Positions 31,845 through 42,605 of a DNA stretch of 64,000 nt are shown here, one piece after another. Made by a program: the position numbers and the translations under genes. This stretch comes from Tenrec ecaudatus (taxonomy: Eukaryota; Chordata; Mammalia; Afrosoricida; Tenrecidae), in contig NC_134538.1 of NCBI RefSeq assembly GCF_050624435.1, positions 129,996,937-130,060,936 on the forward strand, written 5' to 3'. A model generated the notes under the pieces. The model searched no databases, was not told where the DNA came from, and saw only the letters and a program-made list of their open reading frames with translations. How positions within the stretch are numbered: the first letter of the stretch is position 1; the number at the start of each line of letters is the position of its first letter.

Positions 31845-33395
31845 GAGTAATTCAATAGAATATGCCAAGAACTTCAGAAGACAGCTTTTTGGTCAACTAA
31901 CTGGATGAGATATTTTTGCGTCCATTTCAAAGAAAGATGATTCAACGAAATGTAGAAATTTTCAAACTATCATTTATTATCACATGTAAGGAAAATTTTG
32001 CTGAAAATAATTTAAAAATATTTACAGCAGCATATTAGAAAAACTTAGTAGAAATTCAAGTGAGATCAAGAAATGGACATGAAACCAGACCAGAATTCCA
32101 GAGCAGATTGGCGGGCAAAGTCCTCCATGCCACTCCGAGCCAAGTCCATTCAATTCGAGCGCCACCATTACCACCTTCACCACCCCCTGCTCACCTCCTC
32201 TCCTCACACATTCTTTTTCCAAGTCAACAGGTAATGTAAGTTCAAGAGCACTTAGAGCTGTACCTGCAGATGGATACCTTTCTGACATCAGATAAACTTT
32301 GGCTAAAAGTGAAGCATACTGGAAAGATATTTATGCTTGATAGACTATACAAAGGCATTCAACTAGCTAGATCATAGGAACATATGGATAATATTACTTA
32401 GCTGTGGAATTCCAGAACACCTGACTGTGCTCATGCAGAATCTGCCACACCTATCTCTCTGCTTCCACTGTTCTTGCCACACTAAGAGGCATTTGTTCGA
32501 ACTGAACAAGAGGCTACTGCATGGTGCAAAATCAGGAAAAAAGTGAGTCAGGATTGCATTCTTTCATCATATTTATGGAACCTGTATACAGAGCAAGCAA
32601 TTAGAGAAGCTAGATTAAATGAGGAAGAACACAGCATCAGGACTGTGGAGAAATCCTCCTGATAAACCGGTTCCTTGCCTCCGGTGAAGAGGACTTGAAG
32701 CTCCTAGGTGAAGATGAGATTACATCCTTCAGGGGGGATCACACCTCACCGTAAATAAAGTTGGCAATCCTCGCAAGTGGACCGTTAAGCAACATTAGCA
32801 TAAAGGAAGAAAAGACTTAAGTTGTCAGGTATTTTATTTTACTTGAATCCACAATCACCAGGGAAAGCAGTAGTCAAAATATCCCAATACATGGTGACAT
32901 CAGGGAACTCTGCGGTGAAAGCCTTCAAAGCACTGGGAAAACGCAAGTGTCACCTTGAGGTCTAAGAGCTCCTGACACAAACCATGTTTTTTCCAGTCTC
33001 GTTTATGCATGAGCTGGTTAGACAGTGAACTGGGAAGACCGAAGAAGGACGACGGATGCCTTTGAATAATGGCCTTTATAAAGACAATCCACTGTACCCC
33101 TGGCTTCCAGAACAAACGAATGGACGTCCCTTGGGGAAGATAAAGGACTTCATCTCAAGTACTTTGGACAGACTATCAACAGGCACCAATCCCTGAAGAA
33201 GGACATCAGACTTGATAAAGTGGTAAATTGGCAAATTAAAAAAAAGGAAGTTTGTCAATGAGATGAATTGAGAGCATCCACAGCAATGAGCTTCCACACA
33301 GCATTCGTTAGAGGATGGCCCAGTGTCCGTCACAGTTTAAGCCTGTTATACATAAGGTCCCTCTGGGTCTGAGGTTATCCGATGGCACCTAACAC
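31845..33395 (+). mobile_element. RTE/BovB-like LINE, continuation to 3' end
   Basis: Resumes with 'gaatatgccaagaacttcag', 'gtaaggaaaattttgctgaa', then 'gactatacaaaggcattcaa' (the reverse transcriptase A-motif region), 'gaattccagaacacctgac' and 'gaagaggacttgaagctcct'. The 3' end reads 'cataaggtccctctgggtct' and 'gatggcacctaacactgaca'. About 32100-32265 does not match and may be divergent or inserted. No intact frame. Confidence 0.85.
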
Positions 33396-33544
33396 TGACA
33401 TGTACCCTCAAGATTGTTATAGATACAAAATGAAGTTTTTAGATCTCACTAAAGAATTGGAGATCAACACAGGTGATTGATTATGTTATAGACCATAAAC
33501 TTTTTATTATCTATTTTCCTTACCAAACTCTTTTTATTCAGTAG

Positions 33545-33675
33545 AGCAACTCAAAACTACCATTCTGAAACTGATTGTGGTGATGATTACACAACTCTTC
33601 TTGATGTGATTGAACTATTTATTTGATATGATATGTATATATTATATGTCATTAAAACTGTCGGGGAGTTAAAAA
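33545..33675 (+). repeat. L1-like 3' end with A-rich tail
   Basis: 'gagcaactcaaaactacc', 'ctgaaactgattgtggtgat', 'caactcttcttgatgtgatt' and a terminal 'cattaaaactg' plus A run read like the 3' terminus of another L1 subfamily. Family uncertain. Confidence 0.5.
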
Positions 33676-34752
33676 AAAGAAATCTCTAAGGTGACCATGA
33701 CCTGGACTGTGAGCCTCTTTTCTATAATTAGTACTGGTCAAGGAATTTCTACATTAAAAATGATTTCCTCATAAGAGGAGTCTATTAAAAGAATCAACTA
33801 TAAGAATAATTTGAAAATTCCAACTGTTTATATAAAATCAATTTAGAGCCAAAAATCATGCTATAGTCTTTTCTAGAAATATACTCAAGATCAGCCTTAA
33901 GCAAAATTGAAGAATTTGAAATTCCTTGCCCTTTTTCACTAAGTATTAGACCCTTTCTTTTCTCCAGGGGCATTTCTTCACCCCTTTATTCCAGGTGTAT
34001 TTCATAACTCTCATTATTTTTCCCAGAAAATGTTTAACTGGGGTTTGTAAGCCTGAGGGATCAAAGGTTAATAATTACCTAAGGAACAAAGGAGCTTGGT
34101 CTTATATATATTTTAAAAATAAAGCCCTCCCAGATCCAAGGAATCAAACAGTGATAACAAAATGGGGTGCAGGGCATTTATTATTACTGTTTTTGATGAG
34201 AGTAGTGGTGTGCCAAGGGAACTGAAGTCTGTGAAACTTCTTCTTTTTATAGATGAATCTTGACCAGCTCTTCATTAATGTCATGTATAAGATAGATTCA
34301 GTTTTCAGCTAAATAAATGATAAGTGATCAAAAACAATTATTCTTGTGCATTCTTTCTGCATTTGAAAAATTGGGTGACTATATCCTAGAACTAAAACAC
34401 AAACAACAAATAGACCTAAGCAGAAAGTGGCAGTTCCCCTAGGGTCGGGCTGCCAAAGGCAGCTTAGATGGATTAAATGTGAACGAACTTGGTGTAAATG
34501 TACAGAGATAATTGTGGTTTCAACTTTAAGATCATTAATAGTTTTAGAACAGAGATCATGGTCTTTATTCTGAGATCTGGCATTAACAGTGAGTTTAATC
34601 TCACATTATTCTGATATAATTCTGGGCATTGCAAAAACAGAACAACAAAATAGCTTTTGGGTTGGTTTTAACTCCTGGTGACTATAGGATGCATATATTA
34701 TTGCTCTCTATCATATTTTTTAAAATCATTTTTTACTTTTTTTTTAAAGTTA
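33676..34752. other. No gene or repeat recognised
   Basis: AT-rich. 34575-34620 repeats wording from 355-400 ('ggcattaacagtgagtttaa' versus 'gacattagcagtgagtttag'), so part may be an old shared repeat. Confidence 0.4.
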
Positions 34753-34787
34753 ACTTATTTATTTATTTATTTATTTATTAATTTATT
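34753..34787. repeat. (TTTA)n simple repeat
   Basis: Seven or so TTTA units followed by a T run, probably derived from the reversed A-rich tail of the next L1 fragment. Confidence 0.85.
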
Positions 34788-35012
34788 TTTTTTATTTTAA
34801 CAATTTATTGGGGCTGATACAATTCTTTTCACAGTTCATACATATACATACATCAATTGTATAAAGCACATCTGTACAGTCTTTGCCCTAATCATTTTTT
34901 TCTCTTTTCTTCTTTTACATTTTATTAGGGACTCAAACAACTCTTACCACAATCCATACATATACATACATCAATTGTATAAAGCACATCCATACATTCC
35001 CTGCCCCAATCA
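34788..35012 (-). repeat. Two tandem short L1 3' ends
   Basis: 34788-34897 and 34916-35012 are two reversed copies of the same L1 3' terminus ('ttattggggctgataca' and 'ttattagggactcaaac', then 'catcaattgtataaagcaca'). Each stops at the same point, 'ccctaatcatttttt' and 'ccccaatcattttttac'. Confidence 0.8.
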
Positions 35013-35289
35013 TTTTTTACTTTTAACTGTGAATTGGGTGAAGGTGAAAATTAGGAATTAGGTGAAACAGAAAATCATCAGGTTTACATTCAGCACTTCA
35101 TACACATTTTGTTTTATCTCATTCCTTGCAATTCTTTCAAGGTACCATTACTTATACCACTTCTTTAATTTCCTGTTTCAATTCCGTTTCTCCTATCCCC
35201 CCGAACTTCATCCTTGGGGATATGCTGTCTTCTAATTTTTAATTTTAAGAGATTGATTAGTGCTAGTGTTCCCCTAATGGACCTGAATA

Positions 35290-35392
35290 GTGCTTGGAGT
35301 ATTCTGGGTGTGTTTCTTCCAAAACAGATTTGTTTGTTCTTTTGGCATTTCATGCTTCTTTCAATATTCTTTAGCAACACCATAGCTTAACC
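35290..35392 (-). repeat. RTE fragment, first part
   Basis: 'gtttcttccaaaacagattt', 'gttcttttggcatttcatgc' and 'caatattctttagcaacacc' are reversed RTE ORF2 blocks. Interrupted by the hAT element at 35393. Confidence 0.75.
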
Positions 35393-35590
35393 CAGTGGTT
35401 CTCAAGTTTCCTGATGTTGTGACCCTTTAATACAGTTTCTTATGTTGTGGTGACTCTGTCCCCCAAACATAAAATTATTTTTGATGCTACTTCATAACTG
35501 TAATTTTTCTACTGTTATGATTTGGGTGACTCCTGTGAAAGGGTCATTCAACCTCCAAAGGAGTGGCAACTGTCAGATTGAGAACTGCTA
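35393..35590 (+). mobile_element. Non-autonomous hAT element (SPIN/URR1-like)
   Basis: 198 bp starting cagtggttctcaa and ending ttgagaactgcta, imperfect inverted termini. It is flanked by gcttaacc (35385-35392) and gcttaaac (35591-35598), an 8-bp duplication with one mismatch, as hAT transposases make. The interior has 'gaccctttaatacag', 'ttcataactgtaatttttct' and 'gtgaaagggtc', wording of the SPIN/URR1 group. No transposase sequence. Confidence 0.85.
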
Positions 35591-35624
35591 GCTTAAACAC
35601 ATCCATTTTACATCAGTCTTTATA

Positions 35625-36473
35625 TTTTTAAATCATTTTTTGGGGGGGGTTCATAAGATTCTTATCATAATCCATACATACAACCTTTGTGTCAAGCACA
35701 TTTGTACATTTGTTGCCATCATCATTCTCAAAACATTTGCTTTCTACTTGAGCCATTAATATCAGCTTCTCATTTTCCCTCTTCCCTCCCTACTCCCCCC
35801 TCCCTCATAAACCCTTCATAATCCATAAATTTTTATTATTTTGTCGTATCTTACACTGTCTGATGTCTCCCTTCACCCAGTTTTCTGTTGTCCACTCCCC
35901 AGGGAGGAAGTTATATGCAGATCCTTGTAATAGGTTCCACCTTTCCACCCCACCTTCCCTCCACCCTCCTGGTATCGCCACTCTCACCACTGGTCCTGAA
36001 GGGATGATCTGTCCTGGATTCCCTGTGTTTCCAGTTCCTATTTGTAGCAGTGTACATCCTCTGGTCTAGCCAGATTTGTAAGGTAGAATTGGGATCAGGT
36101 AGTGGGCTGGGGGAGGAAGCATTTAAGAACTAGAGGAAAGTTGTATGTTTCATTGTTGCTACTCTCCACCTTGACTGGCTTGTCTCCTCCCCACAACCCT
36201 AAAGTAAGGGGGTTGCCTACAGTTGCCTACATATGGGCTTTGGGTCTCCACTCTGCACTCACCCACATATACAATTATATGAGTTTTTGGTTTTTGATGC
36301 CTGATATCTGATCCCTTCGACACCTCGTGGTCACACAGGCTGGTGTGCTTCTTCCATGTGGGCTTTGTTGCATCTGAGCTAGGTGGCCACTTGTTTACCA
36401 AGATGGCCTTTAAGACCCCAGATGCTATATCATTTGATAGCTGGGCACCATCAGCTTTCTTCACCACATTTGT
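35625..36473 (-). mobile_element. 5'-truncated L1 3' UTR fragment
   Basis: Starts with 'ggttcataagattcttatc' and runs through 'ccacaaccctaaagtaagg' and 'gtgggctttgttgcatctga' to 'cagctttcttcaccacattt'. It sits inside RTE sequence, which resumes at 36474. Confidence 0.85.
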
Positions 36474-36830
36474 CTTTCTTATTCAATGTCCAACTTTCAT
36501 GTGCATATGAGGCGATTGAAAACATGCGATGACTTGAGTCAGGTACATCTTAGTCCTTAGAATACATCTTTACTTCTCAACATTTTAAAGAGGTCTTGAG
36601 CAGCTGATTTACCTAATGCACCACACCATTTGATCTCTTGAGTGCTGTTTCCATGATCATTTATTATACATCCAAGCAAGATTAAATCCTTGACAACTTT
36701 GATCTTTTCTCCATTTATCATGATGTTACCTCTTGGTACCATATTGTGAGGGGTTTTTGTTATATTTAGATTGAGTGGCAATCCATACTCAAGGCTGCAA
36801 TCCTTCATCTTTATCAGCAAGGGAACTTTA
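36474..36830 (-). repeat. RTE fragment, continuation
   Basis: 'cttattcaatgtccaacttt', 'gcatatgaggcgattgaaaa', 'ttttaaagaggtcttgagca', 'catgatcatttattatacat' and 'gcaatccatactcaaggctg' continue 35290-35392 in order. Confidence 0.8.
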
Positions 36831-36854
36831 TAAACTCTATTATGTCAACTATCT

Positions 36855-37250
36855 CCTGAGATTATGGTCTTGAGGCCCCATGTCCTATAATTCATTCCCT
36901 AAAGATATTTGTTTATATATAAGAACTTTTCATAACTTTGCCCCCAAATGTCCCACATTCACAGATATATTTGAAACCAAGGTTAATGCACTTTTAAAAA
37001 TATTCTCTGCCAAACCTACCTATATTCATGGGTCTACTACTACTGCTCCTCCCACACCTATCCAGCCTTCAAGTCTGCCCGTGCATCTATTAGTAGATCA
37101 CAGTTATTGCAGGGTTGTACACATAACAGGTGTTGATGTTAGATGTCACGGAGCTGGCTATGACCCATACGACCTTATATCTTTAACATTTTCTCCCACT
37201 CTGTCCAGAACCTTCTTATATGCTCTGTGATTTTTACTGATTATCCCTCT
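36855..37250 (-). repeat. Older Afrotherian L1 3' UTR fragment
   Basis: 'gtgcatctattagtagatca', 'cagttattgcagggttgtac', 'cataacaggtgttgatgtta' and 'ttttctcccactctgtccag' resemble the L1 3' UTR known from elephant. A shared 'cttcttatatgctc' block recurs at 39080. The 116-codon frame here is chance. Confidence 0.6.
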
Positions 37251-37264
37251 GAAATCGATCACCT

Positions 37265-37385
37265 TAGTCTGGAATCTCTGCTGAAACCTGTTCCCTGTGG
37301 GTGACCCTGCTTGCATAGCTTCCAGAACCCTAGCAACACACAGTCACCATAGTCCAACAAACTGACAAACCAGTGGTGGGTATAT
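37265..37385 (-). repeat. RTE 5' end fragment
   Basis: 'ggtgaccctgcttgcatagc', 'cttccagaaccctagcaaca' and 'aacaaactgacaaaccagtg' are the reverse complement of the RTE 5' region seen at 29040-29110. Confidence 0.7.
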
Positions 37386-37409
37386 AGCATTATTTCCTGT
37401 AACTGCTCA

Positions 37410-37600
37410 ATGTTGACAGGGGACTTGGGATTGTTTCCGACCCATGACTTCCCCTTATGAGTGTAACTGCTCCACAGGGTTTCCTCAGTTGTGATCTAAA
37501 CATGAAAAGAACTCCACCTCTTTTTCCAGAGGACCTGCTGGGTGGATTTGAACTTCTGAACTTTCAGTCAATGGTTCAGCCATTGCTAAACCATATGAGC
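37410..37600 (-). repeat. AfroSINE-type SINE
   Basis: 'gtttccgacccatgactt', 'gtaactgctccacagggttt', 'ggtggatttgaacttctgaa' and 'gttcagccattgctaaacca' are reversed SINE blocks, 3' to head. Confidence 0.75.
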
Positions 37601-37744
37601 TCAAAGAAGGTTATGTAAATCCAATTTTCCAATTAAAGAAACAGATCTCAGACTTAATGGGAGTATTTGTTCTTGAGGATGAGATCAAGCACTGTAACAC
37701 TTAGAGCTAGCATTTAGAGATTGCTTAAAAGGGAAGAAAAAAAA

Positions 37745-37935
37745 ACTTTATATTGTGAGTTATGGGAATGTTTACATAGCAGATCATCAATTTTACATTC
37801 GCCTCTCATACACACTTGATTTCAGCTCCTCCTTACAATTCCCTATCCTTTTTTCTTGTGCTTCCTAGTCCCAGTCTTCCTTTTTCCAAACCCTCTATAC
37901 TTTGTCCTTTATTAGACGTTGCACCTCTAATCTTT
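37745..37935 (-). repeat. L1 3' UTR fragment
   Basis: 'cacttgatttcagctcctcc' with the pyrimidine-rich stretch to 37925 corresponds to the reversed polypurine part of the L1 3' UTR. It abuts a younger L1 3' end at 37936. Confidence 0.6.
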
Positions 37936-38900
37936 TTTAAGTACTTTTATTGGGGGCATTTACATCTCTTATCACAATACACACTTTCCTCCCATGTGCC
38001 AAGCACATTTGCACATATGCCGCCACTATCACTTTCAAAGCACTCTTCCCACTTGAGCTCCTGACATCAGCTCCCCATTTCTTCCTCCTCCCTCCCCTGC
38101 CCGCCCTCCCTCACGAACCCTTGATAAGTTATAGATTATTATTTCCGTATCTTACATGGTCCTCTATCATCACTCACCACTTTCCCCTTATTCCTCCCCC
38201 TGAGAGGGGTTTCTAGGTTGATCCTTGTGATCTGTTCTCCCTCTCTCCCCCCACCTTCCCGGTATCTTTACTTTCCTTGTTGGCCCTGAGGGGTTTATCT
38301 ATCCTGGATTCTCTGTGCTGTGGGGTCTTATATGTAGCAGTGTGCATGCTCTGTTCTAATTTTGTAAGGTAGAATTGAGGTCACGTTGGTGGGGTGGAGG
38401 AAGAACCAAAGAGCTAGAGGAAAGTTGTGTATTTCATCGTTGCTATACTGCACCTGGGCTGGCTCATCTCTTCCATGCGATCCCTCTGTGAGGGGATGTC
38501 CAATGGTCTACAGATGGGCATTGGGTTTCCACTCCATGTCCCCCCACCCCCTTCACCTTGAGTATGGTTTTATTCTGGGTCTTAGATTCCTGATACCTGA
38601 TCCCACCGACACCTCATGATCATGCAGGCCAGTGTGCTTCTTCCATGTGTGTTTTGTTGCTTCTGAGCTAGATGGCCGCTTGTTTATCTTCAAGCCTTTA
38701 AGACCTCAGATGCTATACCTTTTGATAGTCGGGCATCATCAGCTTTCTTCACAACATTTGCTTATACACACATTTTGTCTTCATCAATCATGTTGGGAAG
38801 GTGAGCATCACAGAATGCTGGATTATTAGAACAAATTGTCTTGTGTTAAGGGAGTATTTGAATTGAGGCCCAATGTCCATCTGCAACCTTAATTCTTAAC
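37936..38900 (-). mobile_element. 5'-truncated L1 3' UTR fragment
   Basis: Starts 'taagtacttttattgggggc' and runs through 'gaacccttgataagttatag', 'gttttgttgcttctgagcta', 'ggccgcttgtttatcttcaa' to 'caatgtccatctgcaacctt'. It parallels the fragment at 9572 and the 3' UTR at 27570-28790. Confidence 0.85.
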
Positions 38901-38934
38901 ATAGAGAACTTAAATGTTTAATTATCCCATCACA

Positions 38935-39455
38935 GGACTGGATTCAGTTCCCAAGCTGAAGGATGATTGAGGGTCATAGTTTCAGGGTCTCACTTGCTTC
39001 CCTTTGACCGAGAAGTGTAACCACTTTTATGAGTTTTGATTTTTTTTGTTTAACATTTTCTGCCATTCTGTCCAGACCTTCTTATATGCTCCCTTTAAAG
39101 ACAGTAATGCTAGCCAGGCACCATCTAGTTCTTTTTTCACGGTAGAAGGTGATGTTTGTGTTATCCATTAATTTGTTAAACTAACTGTTTCCACATGTCT
39201 TTCAATTTCCATCACTCTGCTTTGCTCTAGAGCTGGAGACACCAGTGATTGCACTTTTAGATGGATGTTCACATGTTTTTAAAGACACCACTCCCCTAAG
39301 TAGCATGTAAAACACCTTTGTGAACCAGGTTGTACCAATGGATCTTGGTATTCCTTAAAACTATGGTCCTGTTCCAGGTCCAGAAGTTCCTTCCCTCAAA
39401 GCTTTAGTTATATCTAAGAATTATTCATAACTCTGCTCCCTGTTTGATCCACCAT
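38935..39455 (-). repeat. Older Afrotherian L1 3' UTR fragment
   Basis: 'acattttctgccattctgtc', 'ccaggcaccatctagttctt' and 'gtagcatgtaaaacaccttt' match the elephant-type L1 3' UTR as I recall it, and share blocks with 37180-37230. Confidence 0.6.
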
Positions 39456-39461
39456 ACTCTT

Positions 39462-39905
39462 ATTGTTGTGTGCGGTCAAGTCAGTTTCCACTCATAGTGA
39501 CCCTATGTATAGTGGAACAAAACACTGCCCAGACCTGTGCCATCTCACGATGGTTCTTGTGCTCAAGCCCACTTTGCCATCACTGTGTCAATTCAACTTG
39601 TGAAGGACCTTCCTCTTTTTCACTGTCCCTCTTAACAAGCATGACGTCCTTGGTGGTCTCTCCTCCTGATAGCATGTCCAAAATGTGTGAAACAAAACCT
39701 CACCATCTTCGCCTCTGTGGAGCAATCTGGCTGAACTTCTTCTGGGCTAGATTTCTTTGTTCTTTTTCCAATCTATGGTACTTTCAATATTCTTTGCCAG
39801 CCCCATAATTCAAATGCATAGATACATATTCAGTCTTCCTTATTGAATGTACAACTTTCCCATGCATAGGAGGCAATTAATAATGCTGTGACATCAGCAA
39901 TGATT
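39462..39905 (-). repeat. RTE/BovB-like LINE 3' part
   Basis: Well-kept order from the 3' end: 'gttgtgtgcggtcaagtcag', 'catagtgaccctatgtatag', 'caagcatgacgtccttggtg', 'gcatgtccaaaatgtgtgaa' and 'ctttcaatattctttgccag'. The 112-codon frame 39470-39808 is antisense to the element and not a gene. Confidence 0.85.
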
Positions 39906-40039
39906 GTTCCATTTTATAGTCTCCTTTGAATTTTTCTTTTGAATATTTATAATCCTTCATCGTATTTTTACTACATTCCCTACACATGTGCATCTATCTC
40001 TTCATACATGACGAACCATTTTCCCTCAAGCCAATTCCT

Positions 40040-40200
40040 GTGGGACAAAATATAACTATCCCTTACTGTTTCCAAGGTATAAATCTTTCCAGAAGCAGGC
40101 TGCTACATCTTTCTCCTGTAGAGCATTTTGTGGGTTTGAACCTCTGATCCTCTGATTGGAAGCCAAGCATTTAACCACTGTTTCCTAGGGGCTCTTTTCA
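40040..40200 (-). repeat. AfroSINE-type SINE
   Basis: 'gtttccaaggtataaatctt', 'gcaggctgctacatctttct' and 'catttaaccactgtttccta' followed by 'ggggctc', the reversed head. Confidence 0.8.
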
Positions 40201-40205
40201 TACAC

Positions 40206-40300
40206 AATGTTGCTGCTGTTGTTGTTGTTAGGTTCAGTCAGTCAGTTCCAACTCCTAGCAATCCTATGTATTGCCAAAGAAAGCACCCTGGGCTCAAACA
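40206..40300 (-). repeat. RTE 3' terminal fragment
   Basis: 'gctgctgttgttgttgttag' then 'cagttccaactcctagcaat': the reversed trinucleotide tail and 3' end of RTE. Confidence 0.65.
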
Positions 40301-40411
40301 CAATGTGCACATTTTCAGTCACCTTCAAAATCTAAACATTTTAGCTTTAGATTCCAATGAGACCACCGAATGTCTTCAGATTCATTGATGGCTATATTTA
40401 TAATCAAAGTG

Positions 40412-40605
40412 ACAGTGGTACAGAAAGAAGTTGAAGCACTTGGCTGCTAATAAAAATATCAGGAGTTTGATTCTACCAGCAACTCCAGGGGAGAAAAATG
40501 TGGCAGTCGTCTTTGTAAAGATCTGCAGCATTCGCCTACGGGACCGTTCTACACTGCTCTATGTGGGTGCAATGGTTCAAAATTGACTCAATAGCACTAA
40601 CAATG
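40412..40605 (+). repeat. AfroSINE-type SINE
   Basis: 'gtggtacagaaagaagttga', 'aggagtttgattctaccagc', 'atgtggcagtcgtctttgta' and 'caaaattgactcaatagcac'. Nearly complete. Confidence 0.8.
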
Positions 40606-41179
40606 GCCCTAACTATTCTTTCTTGGAGGAGAATTGTGTTCTCTTTGCAGTAAATGCATATTGTCTGTGGAAACCTGATTAGGTAGGTAGCCCCTCTCTC
40701 CATGATCCAGTTCTCACTAAGCCTGCAACTACAGCTGGCATTTTTGGCAGACTCTGACCTCCTCATGAGTACTTGAGTATGTAAGTACTCCTCCATAAAA
40801 CCATAAAAAGATCCTTAAAAACAACTGCTTGAAATTGCTATAATCCGTGAAAGTCATGTTAACTGCATATACCATGGATATGGTGTGGTGAGGAAGGCAC
40901 TTTATTCCGATGGTCTTCCTCTTCAAAACCAACAAACCTAGTCTAATAATGGAAAACGTAAAACAAACCCAAAGAGAAGGTCAGTCTACAAACTACCTTT
41001 TCCAATAAATACTCAAAATCTTTCTTACCTTTTAAAAGCAGTCACCATTGCAGTTGATTATGGTTCATAGGAACTCGGTATTTTATGTCTCAAAACAATG
41101 AAACTTTTTTATAATCATTTACTTGTGAATACTTGAAGATATAATAAATATATAATACTTAATTTATTTAACCCTTTTT
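40606..41179. other. No gene or repeat recognised
   Basis: Unique-looking; only chance frames. Confidence 0.45.
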
Positions 41180-41448
41180 AGATTAGAATCTATAGAATTG
41201 GTTCCTCCTCATAGTGCCCTTACGAAGGACAACCTGAAACACCACCCAGTCTTGCACCATCCTCTCAATTATTGCTAGGATTGAGTTTATTTTTGAAGAC
41301 ACTGTCTCAGTCCATCTCATTAGAGGCCTTCTTCTTTTTGTGGCCCTCTTCTTTACCCAGAATGATTTCCTTCCCCAAGGACAGGTTCTTCCTTTTAATA
41401 GGTGCAAAATATTTGAAATGAAGTTTCTCTATCTTTGCTTTAAGGACT
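41180..41448 (-). repeat. RTE fragment, first part
   Basis: 'cttgcaccatcctctcaatt', 'gtctcagtccatctcattag', 'aatgatttccttccccaagg' and 'atctttgctttaaggac'. It is cut by the LTR at 41449 and resumes at 41944. Confidence 0.8.
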
Positions 41449-41943
41449 GTGTCAGTCTGGGTAGACTATGGAAACAAATTCACGGACACTCATATGTGTA
41501 CAAGAGCTTGATACACAAGAGAAATTGAATATTGAGAAAACATCCCAGCCTAGTCCAGATCAAGTCCATCATTATGATATTAGTACACATGTCTGATACC
41601 AACCTATAAATTCCTCTTCAGACTCATGAAACACATGCAGTGACACTGAATACAGGAATATCATAGGCCACTGGATGGAAAGTCTTGTTGATTCAGTGGC
41701 AATAGAAGCATCTCAGGGCTGGCAGTACTCCTCTAGCTCCAGGCTCTTGCTTCATCAATGTAGCTCCATCAGGCTCATCATCAGTAATGCCTCGCAGGGA
41801 GTGATCATGTCCTGCCTCCAGCAAGCTATGTATCTCCTTAGCACCTCTACCAATGGTCATCAAGCTGTGACCAGATGGACTGGCTACGCTCCATACCTTC
41901 CCTCTTAAATCTCAAATTGACAACCGATTATGTAACTACCACA
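41449..41943 (+). mobile_element. Solo LTR-like element, family A copy 2
   Basis: 495 bp from TGTGTCAGTC to CTACCACA, flanked by aggac (41444-41448) and aggat (41944-41948). It interrupts an RTE copy: removing it plus one duplication restores the RTE order. This confirms the element's ends independently of any library. Confidence 0.8.
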
Positions 41944-42440
41944 AGGATATTCTAGTTTTACTTCTTCCAACACAGATTTATTATGCTTCTGGCAGTCTCT
42001 GGTATATCAGGTTTTCTTTCCAGTACTATAAATCAAAGGCATCAAAACTTTTTAATTATCTGGCTTTTACATACATGTCAAGTGTCTGAAGATGCCAATG
42101 ATTGGGTCAGGCACATGTAATCCTCAAAATAACATCTTTGCTTTCAAGCACTATAAAGAGGTCTTTTGAGGCAGATTTGCCCAATGCATAGCTTGATTTC
42201 TTGACTGCTGCTGTCATGGACATTGATTAGAGGTATGGATATTGACTATAGGCCCACTAAAATGAAAATATAAACAACTGCAATCTTTCCACCATTTACC
42301 ACGATGTTGTTTGTTGGTCTAATTATAAAGGTTTTGCTTTCTTTATGTTGCAGCACAATCTATACTGAAGGGGGTAGTCTTTGGTTATTTCCACTAAGTG
42401 CATGAAGACTTCACTAATTCAAACCAGAGGACTTCTTAGT
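41944..42440 (-). repeat. RTE fragment, continuation
   Basis: 'cttcttccaacacagattta', 'gatgccaatgattgggtcag', 'ctataaagaggtcttttgag' and 'gcacaatctatactgaaggg' continue 41180-41448. Confidence 0.8.
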
Positions 42441-42605
42441 GCTATAAACACTTCCAATGCTTGGCTGCTAAGCCAAGGTTGCAGGTTGACATCCACCCTG
42501 ATGTCCTTCAAAAGAAAGTCCCAGAAATTGACTTTAGAAATAATCAGCCTTTGAAAACACTATAGATATAGGTTCCACTCTGACACATGAGTGGTTATTT
42601 CAAGT
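42441..42605 (+). repeat. SINE, diverged
   Basis: 'caatgcttggctgctaagcc', 'aaggttgcaggttgacatcc' and 'agatataggttccactctga' follow the SINE order. Confidence 0.65.

Noticed and set aside
37816-38216. Overlapping Pro/Ser/Leu-rich frames of 82-88 codons
   Set aside because: They are the pyrimidine-rich complement of the L1 3' UTR polypurine tract; the same applies to 15433-15949 and 9654-9950.
39470-39808. 112-codon + frame
   Set aside because: Antisense to an RTE 3' fragment and without homology in that frame.
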